A stretch of DNA of 44,417 nucleotides from Bdellovibrionales bacterium (lineage in GTDB: Bacteria > Bdellovibrionota > Bdellovibrionia > Bdellovibrionales > UBA1609), in NCBI GenBank assembly GCA_019637855.1, contig JAHBUX010000020.1, positions 1-44,417 of the forward strand, written 5' to 3'. Below are positions 17,417-26,526 of the stretch, piece after piece; position 1 is the stretch's first letter; each line of letters begins with the position of its first letter. A program made the position numbers and the translations under genes. The notes under the pieces are model-generated. The model saw only the letters and a program-made list of their open reading frames with translations, had not been told where the DNA came from and did not search any database.

Positions 17417-18226
17417 ATGCAGTTCGCAACTTTGATAGCCTTCATCTTCGGTGCCGTCGTTTTTGGCGCAGCGGCGCTGACGTCGGCAAAGAATCCTTTG
17501 ATCTTCCTCAACGCGCACGCCGCTCTTGTCGTGTTCGGTGGAACATTTGCCGCCGCCGCCATCTCGTTCAGCTTTCAACGTCTATGGACTTTGTCTAAAG
17601 TTCTGGTGCGTCGTTTGCTGCGTGGTCACGGCGCCTTCGATGCGCAGAAGATGATCGAAGAGATCATGTGGCTGTCCGAAGTCTATCGTAACCGCCCTGA
17701 TCAGCTAGCGACGCAATTGACTAATATCAAAGATCCTTTTTTGAAAGAGGCGATGGAGCTGGTCACTGACAACTACCTGTCGCACGAAGATCTCTTGCGC
17801 ATTATGATGACTCGTACGGCTTCAATCTTTCAGCGTTACAATGAAGAGGCTTTGAAGTTCAAAGCGCTGGCCAAGTTCCCTCCGGCCTTCGGTCTTATGG
17901 GGGCGGTAATGGGTATGATCGGGATTATGGCCGAATTGGGCGCTTCCGGTGCAAACTCGTCGGTGGGACCTTCGCTGGCGTTGGCGCTGATCGGAACGCT
18001 TTACGGTGTGGCTCTCGCCAACTTGGTGATTTTGCCTTTGGCCGAGAATCTGCACGATTCCGCACGTGAGATTCGCTCGAAGAACATGATGATCACCGAA
18101 GCGGTCGGTTTGATGTTGGAGAAGAAAAATCCGATTCTGATGGCCGAAGATCTGAACTCTTTCCTTCTTGCGCACGAGCGCCTTGACTGGCGCACGTCCA
18201 AGAAGCGCGCGCGGCCTGCGGCATGA
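17417..18226 (+). CDS. motA: MotA-type stator subunit
   Basis: MotA forms the inner-membrane proton or sodium channel with MotB and drives rotation through its cytoplasmic loop. This 269-residue protein has the family layout: two N-terminal membrane helices (about 4-23 and 33-52), a charged loop (about 60-150), then TM3 starting KFPPAFGLMGAVMGMIGIM (about 153-171) and TM4 (about 186-208). The proline at the start of TM3 matches the conserved channel proline. GGGAGAGG precedes the ATG by a few bases. It overlaps motB by 4 bases. The gene order (FliG-like gene, barrel, motA, motB) suggests a partner other than the standard flagellar rotor, but recruitment to flagella is not excluded. Confidence 0.93.
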   Translation: MQFATLIAFIFGAVVFGAAALTSAKNPLIFLNAHAALVVFGGTFAAAAISFSFQRLWTLSKVLVRRLLRGHGAFDAQKMIEEIMWLSEVYRNRPDQLATQLTNIKDPFLKEAMELVTDNYLSHEDLLRIMMTRTASIFQRYNEEALKFKALAKFPPAFGLMGAVMGMIGIMAELGASGANSSVGPSLALALIGTLYGVALANLVILPLAENLHDSAREIRSKNMMITEAVGLMLEKKNPILMAEDLNSFLLAHERLDWRTSKKRARPAA

Positions 18227-18993
18227 AGTCCATTGATCAAAAGTTTCGCGAACAGTTGGACCGTTTTCAGCCGACAGTGGTGGCGGAAGATGAAGAGACC
18301 ATTTGGTTGCTCTCCTATGCCGATTTGATGACTCTGTTGTTCACTTTCTTTGTCATGCTCTATTCGTCCGCGCAAATGGATGAGGGCAAAACGCTGCGCA
18401 AGACGCTTGCGGCCTATATGCAAGGTACTGGCGGCTCCAATGAGGCTGCGACTGCCAATGCCGGTCCTGGTCCCGGCGGTGACGATATGGAAAGCATCCG
18501 TAGCTCACTGAGTGAGCGCATCGAGACCGAGCGTTTGCTCAAAGACGTGCGCATGGAGATTAAAAATCAGGGTTTGAATATCACGTTCTCTTCAAACCTC
18601 CTGTTTGATACTGGATCTGCGGAGTTGCGCCTCGATTCTATGGAGCCGCTCAATAAAGTGATAGGCACTTTGAAAGAAAAGGCTCCACAAATGAAGGTGA
18701 GAGTTGAAGGTCACACCGACGACGTACCTATCCGCGCAGGCCGACCTTACAAGAACAACTGGGAGCTCAGTGGTGCTCGCGCCGCGCATATTGTGAGTCT
18801 GTTTGAAAAGCTAGGCTACCCGGCCGAGAATCTGATTGCCGTGGGTTATGGCTCCAGTCGTCCTGTGGCGGCTAACCGCAAGCCTGCCGGTGGCGTGGAC
18901 CAAGATGGGCGTCGCCGCAATCGTCGCGTGGTTCTAACTGTGTTCCAGGTGGCGCCTGAGGCGAAAGCCGGCACCACCGAAGATCCAAAATAG
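18223..18993 (+). CDS. motB: MotB-type stator subunit with OmpA-like peptidoglycan-binding domain
   Basis: The 256-residue product has a short cytoplasmic start and one membrane helix (about 27-49) containing SYADLMTLLFTFFVML; Asp34 is the expected ion-binding residue. After a Gly-rich linker (about 70-95) comes a C-terminal OmpA/MotB domain with GHTDDVPI, NNWELSGARA and GYGSSRPVA, which bind peptidoglycan. The presence of Asp (not its neighbours) does not decide proton versus sodium use. It is the last gene of the operon and ends 2 bases before the stop codon of the convergent DUF4340-like gene, so there is no room for a separate intergenic terminator. Confidence 0.93.
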   Translation: MKSIDQKFREQLDRFQPTVVAEDEETIWLLSYADLMTLLFTFFVMLYSSAQMDEGKTLRKTLAAYMQGTGGSNEAATANAGPGPGGDDMESIRSSLSERIETERLLKDVRMEIKNQGLNITFSSNLLFDTGSAELRLDSMEPLNKVIGTLKEKAPQMKVRVEGHTDDVPIRAGRPYKNNWELSGARAAHIVSLFEKLGYPAENLIAVGYGSSRPVAANRKPAGGVDQDGRRRNRRVVLTVFQVAPEAKAGTTEDPK

Positions 18994-18995
18994 AG

Positions 18996-19817
18996 CTAGT
19001 GCGGAACTTGTGCCAGCTCATTTAATAACTGTGTGAAAGCCGGCGATTCGACGCCTCTTAGACTCCCACTCGGCATCCACACCTCTTCGCGTTGACGCAA
19101 TTCCAGCTCGGAGCCCTTCGCAAAGGTCACACGAAAGCTAGCATCGTTCATTGAGGGAGCGGGCGGCATTAGGCGCGCGTCGCGAAAGCGAGTTACCTTT
19201 ACCTGGCAGGCTTTGCTCAGCCATTTCTCAACGGTGGTGGCATCGATTGGGCGGCGAGCTTTGTTGTTGTCGGTCCACAGCCATTGACCTTTTGTATTTT
19301 CCAGCGCGAAGTCGCCGTCTGCGATCTGCACGCGCATCTTGACCGGTCGGTCTTCGCACCAGTTCCACTGGCGCGCTTCAAAAGCAAACTCACCTTCACT
19401 GAAAATGCGGCGAGTGTCTTGATCGGCTTTGAAGCCATGGCCTTTGTGCGTGCCTTCGGTCCATACGAAATGCTCCGAACCGAACGTACCTTTCCAAATG
19501 TTGCCGGGGCCGAAGTTAAGTTCGAGGGTTACCAGGCTGTCCGATGGAGCACTCATTTTCTCAATGGCCAACGTACCGAGCGCATTCAGTTTTTCTTGCA
19601 CGGCTGCACTGTCGACAGCGGGAGCCCACGGTTGATTGCGATTAGCGCGCGCGAAGGAATGAGTCTGGTCACCGCTCGTCCAGCTGAAGCCGAGAACAGA
19701 GTCGGGATGAAAGACAAAGCCCTCAGCGATTTGATTTTGATGGGTAGGTTTGAGCCACCACAGGCCGATCCCGAGGATCAGCAGCAAAAGAGTCCCAGCC
19801 CCAACGGCCTTACGCAT
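18996..19817 (-). CDS. DUF4340-like single-pass envelope protein
   Basis: The 273-residue product has an N-terminal signal anchor (about 5-22, GAGTLLLLILGIGLWWL) and a strand-rich extracytoplasmic part containing many Trp residues. The pattern 'KLNALGTLAIEKM' followed by short strands and 'WLSKACQVKVTRF' resembles DUF4340 proteins, which are often found next to Gld-type ABC transporter genes; no such transporter is here. GAGGGAAAT precedes the ATG at 19817. It is a monocistronic gene convergent with motB. The family call is tentative and the function unknown. Confidence 0.6.
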   Translation of the reverse strand: MRKAVGAGTLLLLILGIGLWWLKPTHQNQIAEGFVFHPDSVLGFSWTSGDQTHSFARANRNQPWAPAVDSAAVQEKLNALGTLAIEKMSAPSDSLVTLELNFGPGNIWKGTFGSEHFVWTEGTHKGHGFKADQDTRRIFSEGEFAFEARQWNWCEDRPVKMRVQIADGDFALENTKGQWLWTDNNKARRPIDATTVEKWLSKACQVKVTRFRDARLMPPAPSMNDASFRVTFAKGSELELRQREEVWMPSGSLRGVESPAFTQLLNELAQVPH

Positions 19818-19929
19818 ATTTCCCTCGCAGAGTCGTGTTCCCAGTCAGGATACATGTTGCAGTGCTTAACCGTAGCGGTGAAAAGATGCGTTAGGCTCGT
19901 TTTTCTAAAGCTTTAAGTCCGGCGGGAGG

Positions 19930-19957
19930 TTGACACCGAAGGAACGATCGCTATAAC
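19930..19957 (+). promoter_or_regulatory. Promoter of the tRNA-Met gene
   Basis: A perfect TTGACA (19930-19935) and TATAAC (19952-19957) are 16 bases apart. The likely start near 19964 lies about 23 bases upstream of the mature tRNA 5' end, a normal distance for a tRNA leader. Confidence 0.65.
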
Positions 19958-19986
19958 TTGACGCCTCTTATAAAGTCCCTGGTAGT

Positions 19987-20063
<77 letters not shown>

Positions 20064-20087
20064 AATTTCTTTCATATGCGTGCGCGT

Positions 20088-21086
20088 TCAACCCGAATAG
20101 GCAAGACCTGCAAAGGACACGGACGTGTACATGGTCTCTTCCGTCCAGCTCAATCCATCTGTTGAAAAATAGTTTTTGTTTGATCCGCTGACCAGCTGAA
20201 AACTTGTTCCGTCCCACATGGCATCCTTCCAGGTTCTGGAAGCAGGCAGTGTTCCGGATGTCCAAGAGGTTCCGTCGGTGGTCGTCGCGACCTTGTCTTC
20301 TGAGTACGAGATTGTCGTGAGGATTGTGCCACTCGAGCCTGTAATCAGCTTTTTCGGGTTGCTGAATTGGCCAAATCCAAAGGGATGATCCGTTTGAGCG
20401 GTCCAGGAAGCTCCATTGTCGGTGGAGGTCGCTACACTTCGGCCAATAGAAATGGCGACCAAACGGCTGCCTATTGAGGAAACATGCCAGTTTGCGGTGC
20501 CCGTTTTGGGGCGCGAGGTGGACCAAGTGACGCCGTCGGCGGAGAGGCAAACATCTTGGCCATCTCCTGCCACGCAAAAAACACTGCCGTTCCAAGTGAC
20601 GCTGTTCCAGGTGGCTGATACCGGAAGAGTTTGTGCGCTCCAACTCAGACCATCGGCGGAAGTGGCTGCGGCGGTACCGGTTCCCACTGTGAGAAAACGC
20701 GTGGAACCCCAAGCAAGCCAGTCCCAAGCCGAGGATGAAGACATCGTGCCCGCCGTCCAACTCTTACCATCGGAGGATATGGCGCAAATATTCGCTCCAT
20801 TCGTCACAACGCAAAAGCTTGTCCCATTCCAACGTACGCGTGTCCACGTACCGCTCCCCTTTGAAGGGGTCGTATGAGTGGTCCACGAGCCGGTGGTTGC
20901 TGTGGCGGAAACGAATGAGGTTCCTGCCGAACCCACCGTCACGTAGACGGGCGGAGGAGGACCGGATTTTTTCCAAAAACTGAAAGGCATTATCTGTGCC
21001 CAGGCTCGTCCTATTGCCAAAGTGTGCGCGGTTACAGCTGCCGTACTAAAACCCAGGACCTTCAAGAGAAAGCTTCGTCTCTTCAT
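20088..21086 (-). CDS. Tat-exported Asp-box (BNR-like) beta-propeller protein
   Basis: The 332-residue product opens with RRSFLLK, a twin-arginine motif, followed by a hydrophobic stretch and AWA at about 30, so it probably leaves the cytoplasm folded. A Pro-rich spacer (GPPPPVYV) leads into six Asp-box repeats of the form S-x-DG-x-x-W (SSDGKSW, SADGLSW, SADGVTW, STDNGASW, TTDGTSW, STDGLSW), which fits a six-bladed sialidase-type propeller. No sialidase catalytic residues (RIP motif, Arg triad) are visible, so a binding role is more likely than an enzyme. The ribosome binding site is poor, but a good promoter lies upstream. It is separated from the tRNA by 24 bases and convergent with it. Confidence 0.8.
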   Translation of the reverse strand: MKRRSFLLKVLGFSTAAVTAHTLAIGRAWAQIMPFSFWKKSGPPPPVYVTVGSAGTSFVSATATTGSWTTHTTPSKGSGTWTRVRWNGTSFCVVTNGANICAISSDGKSWTAGTMSSSSAWDWLAWGSTRFLTVGTGTAAATSADGLSWSAQTLPVSATWNSVTWNGSVFCVAGDGQDVCLSADGVTWSTSRPKTGTANWHVSSIGSRLVAISIGRSVATSTDNGASWTAQTDHPFGFGQFSNPKKLITGSSGTILTTISYSEDKVATTTDGTSWTSGTLPASRTWKDAMWDGTSFQLVSGSNKNYFSTDGLSWTEETMYTSVSFAGLAYSG

Positions 21087-21126
21087 TGCTTAGTCGTTGT
21101 CCAATTGCGTTGATTGTTAAGAATTT

Positions 21127-21155
21127 AATATAATTTGAACACGGGATTTTTGCAA
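21127..21155 (-). promoter_or_regulatory. Promoter of the Asp-box protein gene
   Basis: On the minus strand TTGCAA (21150-21155) and TATATT (21127-21132) are exactly 17 bases apart in a short AT-rich gap. The start point would lie near 21120, giving a leader of about 35 bases before the ATG at 21086. Confidence 0.5.
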
Positions 21156-21182
21156 AAACAAGAGATGTTGAGTTTCAAAACT

Positions 21183-21959
21183 TCAGATCTGCCAAATTTC
21201 TTTAAACTTTCGATGCAGACCTTTGTCTTCATACGGGTCCACAGCTGCATTTAGGTGTTCCGCAGAGTATCCGCTGTGGATCGACTCGACTTGCACCGTT
21301 CTCGCCTCTTCATTCACTTGAAAACCCACTCGCCAAGTTCGATAGGCTAGGCGATAGCCATTATCGTGTGGCTCCACGCGCTTGCGCTTGTGGTCGAGAG
21401 GATCGAACTCCAACTGGCCTTTGATAAATCCCTGCAACTGCGAAACACCGTGTTCTTCAAGCCAACGCATTTGTTGCAAAGCTTGGGAATTGAACTCCAC
21501 CAGCCAGCGTTCCGACTCGATATTCTCTAGCCACCCCACCCGCGAGTCAGGAAACGCATCGGCGTAGGGAATATACGGTTTAATATCCAGCACCGGTGTT
21601 CCATCCAAAAGATCATGCCCCGCCACAACCACGCGCAGGCCATCGACCTTCAGCAAATGCACACAGCTCAGGCCAAGAGCGTTCGGACGATAGGGCGCGC
21701 GAGTGGCAAACACACCTCGTTTTACGCGTGGTCCGCGTGGAGGCATTACCTTCGGCTTCCACTCATTGTTATGATGGAACTGATAGACGATCCAAATGCG
21801 TTCAAAACCTTCCAAATCCTCAAGGGCTTGTTCAAAACCCCGATCTGGATGCAGACGAATCTCGCCCAACGAATTTTTCTCATCGACCGCAGCTTGCCGT
21901 CTGGCTTCGTACGGATATTTGCTCTCGGTGTGGAAAAAACCGATCGGCTCCAGCGTCAT
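21183..21959 (-). CDS. trmO: TrmO-family tRNA (N6-threonylcarbamoyladenosine 37) N6-methyltransferase
   Basis: TrmO proteins methylate t6A37 in some tRNAs using SAM. The N-terminal half carries the family signatures: [12 protein letters not shown] at the start, FERIWIVYQFHH (about 52-63), FATRAPYRPNALGLS (about 84-98) and DLLDGTPVLDIKPYIPYAD (about 116-134), ending the TsaA-like barrel at about residue 140. The remaining 115 residues match the smaller C-terminal region of longer TrmO proteins (about 235 in E. coli; 258 here). Its ATG overlaps the stop of the SpoU methyltransferase gene by 4 bases. It is last in a MetG-containing operon that thus carries one tRNA synthetase and two likely RNA methyltransferases. 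Confidence 0.9.
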   Translation of the reverse strand: MTLEPIGFFHTESKYPYEARRQAAVDEKNSLGEIRLHPDRGFEQALEDLEGFERIWIVYQFHHNNEWKPKVMPPRGPRVKRGVFATRAPYRPNALGLSCVHLLKVDGLRVVVAGHDLLDGTPVLDIKPYIPYADAFPDSRVGWLENIESERWLVEFNSQALQQMRWLEEHGVSQLQGFIKGQLEFDPLDHKRKRVEPHDNGYRLAYRTWRVGFQVNEEARTVQVESIHSGYSAEHLNAAVDPYEDKGLHRKFKEIWQI

Positions 21960-22762
21960 AGCTTGGCCTCATATTGACGAAGCCATTCAAAGGCGGTGAT
22001 GCCGAAGGCTACGCCCACGTTCATTGAATTTTTAATTCCGCGCACGGGAATACGGCAAACTGCATCCACAGCTTGTAGAGTGTCGCCTTCCAAGCCAAAG
22101 CGTTCATTGCCTAAAACGAAGGCTAGCGGCGCCGCCGTAAACTTGAAGTCGTGCAGCGAGACCGCATTCGCTGCAGTCTCCAAAGCCACGATCTTATAGC
22201 CCTCTTTGCGCAGTTCTTCACACGCTGTGCGTGTACGGTCCACTCGCCGCCACGGCACCATTGCCGCGGTCCCCATCGCTGTACGCATGGTTTTGTCGTC
22301 GTCTGGACCTGGCGTGTAACCGCAAAGAAGGATTTCGGAGATACCCAAACACTCCGAGGTGCGAAACAGGGCGCCAACGTTGAAAGCAGAACGTAGGTTT
22401 TCAACAATCAGTTTCAGAGGAACCCGATCGGCCACTTTGTCGCCGCCGTCGCCTTCTTCCACTAAGAACTCATCGTCCCGCAAAGCTCGGCTGGACAGCC
22501 GTTCGAAGGGCACAAGGCAAGCAAAGAAATGCGCCAAGGAGACCTGATCGTGTAGATGGGCTGCCGCCTTGGTCAAACGGCTCAGGCTCTCCGTCTCGGC
22601 GTCCGTACAAGCGGCGATTTCACGTTTCAATTCTTGATAGCGAGGATTTGAACTCTGATCTACATCGCTATGGCGATTACCGCTAGGCCACGTCAGTTCG
22701 ATCTCGCGCGCGAGTTGCACAATGCGTGCAAGCTTCGTCTGATCGCGCGGTCCCAGACTCAT
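21956..22762 (-). CDS. SpoU/TrmH-family RNA 2'-O-methyltransferase
   Basis: SpoU enzymes use a trefoil knot to bind SAM and methylate a ribose 2'-OH in tRNA or rRNA. All three motifs are present: [16 protein letters not shown] (about 136-151), [12 protein letters not shown] (about 210-221) and [18 protein letters not shown] (about 233-250). Motif 3 has NSMNVG in place of the usual SLNVS. An N-terminal region of about 130 residues is helical and charged and may bind RNA; it is longer than in TrmL. The substrate cannot be set from sequence. It overlaps metG and trmO by 4 bases on either side, so it is translationally coupled to both. Confidence 0.88.
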   Translation of the reverse strand: MSLGPRDQTKLARIVQLAREIELTWPSGNRHSDVDQSSNPRYQELKREIAACTDAETESLSRLTKAAAHLHDQVSLAHFFACLVPFERLSSRALRDDEFLVEEGDGGDKVADRVPLKLIVENLRSAFNVGALFRTSECLGISEILLCGYTPGPDDDKTMRTAMGTAAMVPWRRVDRTRTACEELRKEGYKIVALETAANAVSLHDFKFTAAPLAFVLGNERFGLEGDTLQAVDAVCRIPVRGIKNSMNVGVAFGITAFEWLRQYEAKL

Positions 22763-24759
22763 TTCACTTTTTGGCCAGGTTGGGCGCCGCTATCGGGCGA
22801 CAAGATAAACAGATCTTTGCCGCCGGGGCCAGCCGCCAGAACCATGCCTTCTGAAAGGCCAAACTTCATCTGACGCGGCTTCAAGTTGGCCACCACCACA
22901 GTCAGACGTCCAACCAAACCGGCGGGCGAATAGGCCGACTTGATGCCGGCGATGATTTGGCGCTCTTGGCCTTCACCTAAATCCACTTTCAGACGCAAGA
23001 GCTTATCGGCGCCTTCGACCTCTTCAGCAGAAACGATTTTGGCGATACGCAAATCCACTTTGCTAAAGTCATCGATTTCAATCATACCGCCGGCCTCACT
23101 TTTCGCAGGAGCCGCGGTTTTGGCGTCAGTCACTTTACTCTCCTCAACTATTTGCTGAATTTTAGGCATCTCGATACGCACGGCCAGATGTTCGTACTCG
23201 CCGATCTTGTGGTCAGTCAGCGTGCGTGCGACGTCGGCCCACATATAAGGTTTTTCGTTCATCAGTTGGGTCACGCGGTCCGCGTATTTCGGTAACACGG
23301 GCGCTAGATAGATGGTCAGCGTGCGGAACACATTTAAAATCGCCGTCAGCACTTCACGCGTGGCTTCAGGATCCGTATTGATCAGCTTCCACGGCGCGCG
23401 CTCGTCAAAATAGCGATTGGCTTCATCCGCCAAAGCTCGCACTTCCGTCAACGCCTTACCAAAATCCCGATTCTCATAGTGTTGCGCAATCTCTTCCGAC
23501 TTGCCCTGCGCGGTCTGCACCAGCTTCAACGCTTCACCAGATAGCGTGCCCATGCGACCTTCCAGTCGCTTGCTCAGCATCTGGGCCCCGCGCGAGCCCA
23601 GATTGGTGATCTTACCGATCAGGTCTGAGTTCACGCGGCTAGCGAAGTCTTCCAGGTTCAAATCCACATCGTGCAAGTTGCCGTTGATTTTACAAGCGTA
23701 GTAGTAGCGCAAGTACATCGGATCGAGATGCTCAAGATATTTGCGCGCCGTGATCGAAGTGCCCTTGGACTTGGACATCTTCTCGCCATTGACTGTCAGC
23801 ATGCCGTGCACAAACACTTCGCGTGGCAGGTTGTAGCCCGCGGTTTTCAGCATCGCGGGCCAAAACAAGCAGTGGAAATAGACAATGTCTTTGCCGATGA
23901 AGTGATAGTTCTCTGTTTGCGGATCTTGCCAGTAGTCTTTGAGATCGCGTCCGTGCTTTTTGCACCAGTTCCAGGTTGAGGAAACATATCCAATGGGGGC
24001 GTCCACCCAAACGTAAAAGAATTTGTCTTTTAGGCCTGGAATCTCAAAACCAAAATAGGGCTTATCGCGCGAGATGTCCCAGTCGCGCAGCTCGCCGGCC
24101 GTCCACTCACTGAGTTTATTGGCCACTTCGCTCGAAGTGTGCTCGGGCACCCAAGTTTTCAAAAAGTCGCGAAAGTGATCGAGCTTGAAAAACACATGGC
24201 TCGACTTGCGCTGCACTGGCGTGGTTCCGCAAATGGTGCAACGGGCGTCTTTCATCTCCACCGGAGAATAGGTCGAGCCGCACACATCACAAGAGTCGCC
24301 ATATTGATCTTTCGAAGCACATACCGGGCAAGTGCCTTTGACGAAACGATCGGGTAGAAACATTTTGTCGTGTTCACAGTAGAGCTGCTCGATGTCGCGG
24401 ATTTCCGTGTGACCGGCGTCGCGCATTTTGGCGTAAAACGCCTCAGCCAGTTGTTTGTTCTCCGGATCATTGGTCGAGCCGAAGTGGTCAAACTCGATGC
24501 CGAAGTCAGAGAAGTCGCGCACGTGCTCAGTTTTGCTTTGAGCAATGTAAGCTTCGGGGGTCACACCGAGCTCACGCGCCTTCACCATGATGGGCGTACC
24601 GTGCGTATCGTCGGCGCAGATGTACAAGCACTCATGACCGCGCAACTTTTGAAAGCGCGTCCAAAAGTCGACTTGCAGATACTCCACCAGATGGCCGATG
24701 TGAATGGGCCCGTTGGCGTAGGGCAGTGCGCCCGTGGCGACGATCCGACGTTTTTGCAA
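22759..24759 (-). CDS. metG: Methionyl-tRNA synthetase with C-terminal tRNA-binding domain
   Basis: MetG charges tRNA-Met. The product shows the class I HIGH motif ([10 protein letters not shown], His20 in this numbering), a zinc knuckle with four CxxC-type pairs (CPVC, CDVC, CTIC, about 140-170), the KMSKSKG loop (about 335) and the C-terminal EMAP/OB domain (about 555-666: [14 protein letters not shown], later [12 protein letters not shown]). I prefer the TTG at 24759, preceded by GGAGG 4 bases away, because it gives the usual MetG start just before [14 protein letters not shown]. An upstream TTG at 24840 would add 27 atypical residues with no good ribosome binding site. Length is 666 residues, normal for the long bacterial form. 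It overlaps the SpoU gene by 4 bases. Confidence 0.95.
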   Translation of the reverse strand: MQKRRIVATGALPYANGPIHIGHLVEYLQVDFWTRFQKLRGHECLYICADDTHGTPIMVKARELGVTPEAYIAQSKTEHVRDFSDFGIEFDHFGSTNDPENKQLAEAFYAKMRDAGHTEIRDIEQLYCEHDKMFLPDRFVKGTCPVCASKDQYGDSCDVCGSTYSPVEMKDARCTICGTTPVQRKSSHVFFKLDHFRDFLKTWVPEHTSSEVANKLSEWTAGELRDWDISRDKPYFGFEIPGLKDKFFYVWVDAPIGYVSSTWNWCKKHGRDLKDYWQDPQTENYHFIGKDIVYFHCLFWPAMLKTAGYNLPREVFVHGMLTVNGEKMSKSKGTSITARKYLEHLDPMYLRYYYACKINGNLHDVDLNLEDFASRVNSDLIGKITNLGSRGAQMLSKRLEGRMGTLSGEALKLVQTAQGKSEEIAQHYENRDFGKALTEVRALADEANRYFDERAPWKLINTDPEATREVLTAILNVFRTLTIYLAPVLPKYADRVTQLMNEKPYMWADVARTLTDHKIGEYEHLAVRIEMPKIQQIVEESKVTDAKTAAPAKSEAGGMIEIDDFSKVDLRIAKIVSAEEVEGADKLLRLKVDLGEGQERQIIAGIKSAYSPAGLVGRLTVVVANLKPRQMKFGLSEGMVLAAGPGGKDLFILSPDSGAQPGQKVK

Positions 24760-24848
24760 GCGGCCTCCAACGTAAAAAGAATCCACGTTAATCGAATTGG
24801 CGTGGAGCGGCAAGTTCACCCACTCTATGCGCCGCACCAAAACCCACT

Positions 24849-25595
24849 TCAGCGTGGGGCCGTCACCCGCTCAAGAAACTCGAGTGACCGTACTCCAAAC
24901 CAGCTGAAGCTTTCCCCATCGACGAAGGCGTGCGGGAATTCTAGCTCAGCCAAGTCCTGCCTTCTTTTCAAAAAGGGATAAGGCTCGGTTGAAAGCAAAA
25001 GAAGGGTTTCCTGCGGATCGAACTGGTTAAGATCCACTTCGGGGTACTTTTTAGGAAACAGCGGGAGTTGCACGCCCACCGCGTGCAGCACGCTCCCGAT
25101 AAAGGTATCGCGGCTAACGCACATCCAGGGATTCTTCCAGATCAGGTAGAGAACATGTTTGGGAAAGCGTGTGGGCTTCAAACCCCACTCAACAACACCT
25201 GGAAAGCCGTCGACGTTGTCAGCTAAGCGCGTCCTCGGTCGCGTGACAATGGACCGCCAGCGTTCGGCAAGTCCATTCAAGCTCTCGTTCTGAACAACCT
25301 GCGAAAGTCGTTCAAGAGTCGACGGCATATCTTCGATGTGCGTGACATGCGTAGCATGCCAAGGAATGGAGGTCTGCTCGGCCATGAATTTGGGATTTTC
25401 TTCTTGATCGAGAAGGATCAAATCGGGCTGTAGCTGAGTGATCTTCTCCCACTTCCAGTCTTTAGTGCCACCGACAATGGGCACGTCTTTCACTTGCTCC
25501 CGCGGGTGAAGGCAAAAGCGGGTCCTGCCCACAACATGGACGCCGGCACGAAGCAGTGTTTCGGTCCAACTGGGAACTAAAGAGACAACTCTCAC
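24849..25595 (-). CDS. BtuF-like substrate-binding-fold protein without signal peptide
   Basis: The 248-residue product matches the helical-backbone metal/cobalamin receptor fold: [17 protein letters not shown] at the start, [10 protein letters not shown], then [32 protein letters not shown] (two segments), and a long linking helix with SRLSQVV-type pattern (about 95-120). Such proteins normally bind B12 or iron-chelates for an ABC transporter, but this one has no signal peptide. Cytoplasmic BtuF-like proteins of unknown role are known in many bacteria. It uses a GTG start that overlaps the hydrolase stop (GTGA) and sits 89 bases before metG. Ligand and role cannot be set from sequence. Confidence 0.75.
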   Translation of the reverse strand: MRVVSLVPSWTETLLRAGVHVVGRTRFCLHPREQVKDVPIVGGTKDWKWEKITQLQPDLILLDQEENPKFMAEQTSIPWHATHVTHIEDMPSTLERLSQVVQNESLNGLAERWRSIVTRPRTRLADNVDGFPGVVEWGLKPTRFPKHVLYLIWKNPWMCVSRDTFIGSVLHAVGVQLPLFPKKYPEVDLNQFDPQETLLLLSTEPYPFLKRRQDLAELEFPHAFVDGESFSWFGVRSLEFLERVTAPR

Positions 25596-26494
25596 GGGAG
25601 GGGCTCAAAGCGTTGCAAAAGATAGCGCCACACCGGTGCAAACACCGCCGTCGTCACCATCATATGGGGATCGCCGCCGCCGCTGTTAGAAACCAAAATA
25701 TCTCCGTCCAACGCCGCCCCGTCGCGAAGGGGCGTGACGGCTCGCGATGCGCCCAAACGCAAAGCCTGCACGGCCGCGATTTGGAAATCGACGCCAAAGA
25801 CATCTCCACGATGGAGCAAAGCCGTGTAGCGAGAGGCGCTGGTCGCACCGGCGGCCTGCAGCCAGGCGGCGGCACCACGCTCATCCACATCTTGAGGCCC
25901 TGCCAAGAGCACCACCCCATTCAGCGCAAAGCGTTTGGCCAAATACGCCGCATGGCCCGATCCTTGAGAGTGGCCGGCCACCACCACACGATCCCATTTC
26001 ACCTCTCCGTGAAGAGAGACAAAGCTCTGCCATCCTTCGGAAGGGTACGTCCGCACCAAATGCCGCAACAGCTGCTGGATGCGATGACGAAGACAATTTG
26101 CATGATCGACGGACGTTTGTTCGCTCACGCTATCCCCAAGCACGATCTCTTGCCGAAAGCGTTCGAAGCAACCTTCAAACTTTCCCCGGCAAATGGTCGA
26201 GATCACTGAGTTTGGATAGTCTACGCCGATCACGTGAAAGCCGAGATCGGCCGCGACCTGACCGAGAGGCAATAGGTCACGCGGAAAGCTATTGGTACCG
26301 CCCAAGGTGATCAGCAAGCGCGGGTGTGCAGCGGCCACCGGCGGAACGAGCGCCATGTGCGGACCTCTCGCCATGGCGATTCCACTCCCGGTTACCGCCG
26401 GGGCGATTTCATGCTCGATCAAAGTCGCGCCGCTAGTCCAGGTCCAGGCCAGGACGGCCGCGACGACAGCGGCTTTCAAGCCAAACTTTTTCAT
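25592..26494 (-). CDS. Secreted alpha/beta hydrolase
   Basis: The 300-residue product has a signal peptide (about 1-23) and an alpha/beta-hydrolase fold: LLITLGGTNSFP (about 61-72) as the oxyanion strand, VVVAGHSQGSGHAAY (about 170-184) with nucleophile Ser in GHSQGSG, and a late SGGGDPHMMV whose His may complete the triad. The strand VILLAGPQDVDE-type segment after the nucleophile fits a family of small secreted hydrolases close to the BPSS1187 type. Substrate unknown. AAGGAGCCGC precedes the ATG. It is the first gene of the minus-strand operon that includes metG; its start is divergent from the kinase gene, 32 bases away. Confidence 0.82.
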   Translation of the reverse strand: MKKFGLKAAVVAAVLAWTWTSGATLIEHEIAPAVTGSGIAMARGPHMALVPPVAAAHPRLLITLGGTNSFPRDLLPLGQVAADLGFHVIGVDYPNSVISTICRGKFEGCFERFRQEIVLGDSVSEQTSVDHANCLRHRIQQLLRHLVRTYPSEGWQSFVSLHGEVKWDRVVVAGHSQGSGHAAYLAKRFALNGVVLLAGPQDVDERGAAAWLQAAGATSASRYTALLHRGDVFGVDFQIAAVQALRLGASRAVTPLRDGAALDGDILVSNSGGGDPHMMVTTAVFAPVWRYLLQRFEPLP

Positions 26495-26526
26495 GCGGCT
26501 CCTTGTATATTCCGAAAAGTGGGGGA

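Noticed and set aside
25556-26310. Plus-strand ORFs of 187 and 217 codons
   Set aside because: They are antisense to the hydrolase gene, which has the GHSQGSG nucleophile motif and signal peptide.
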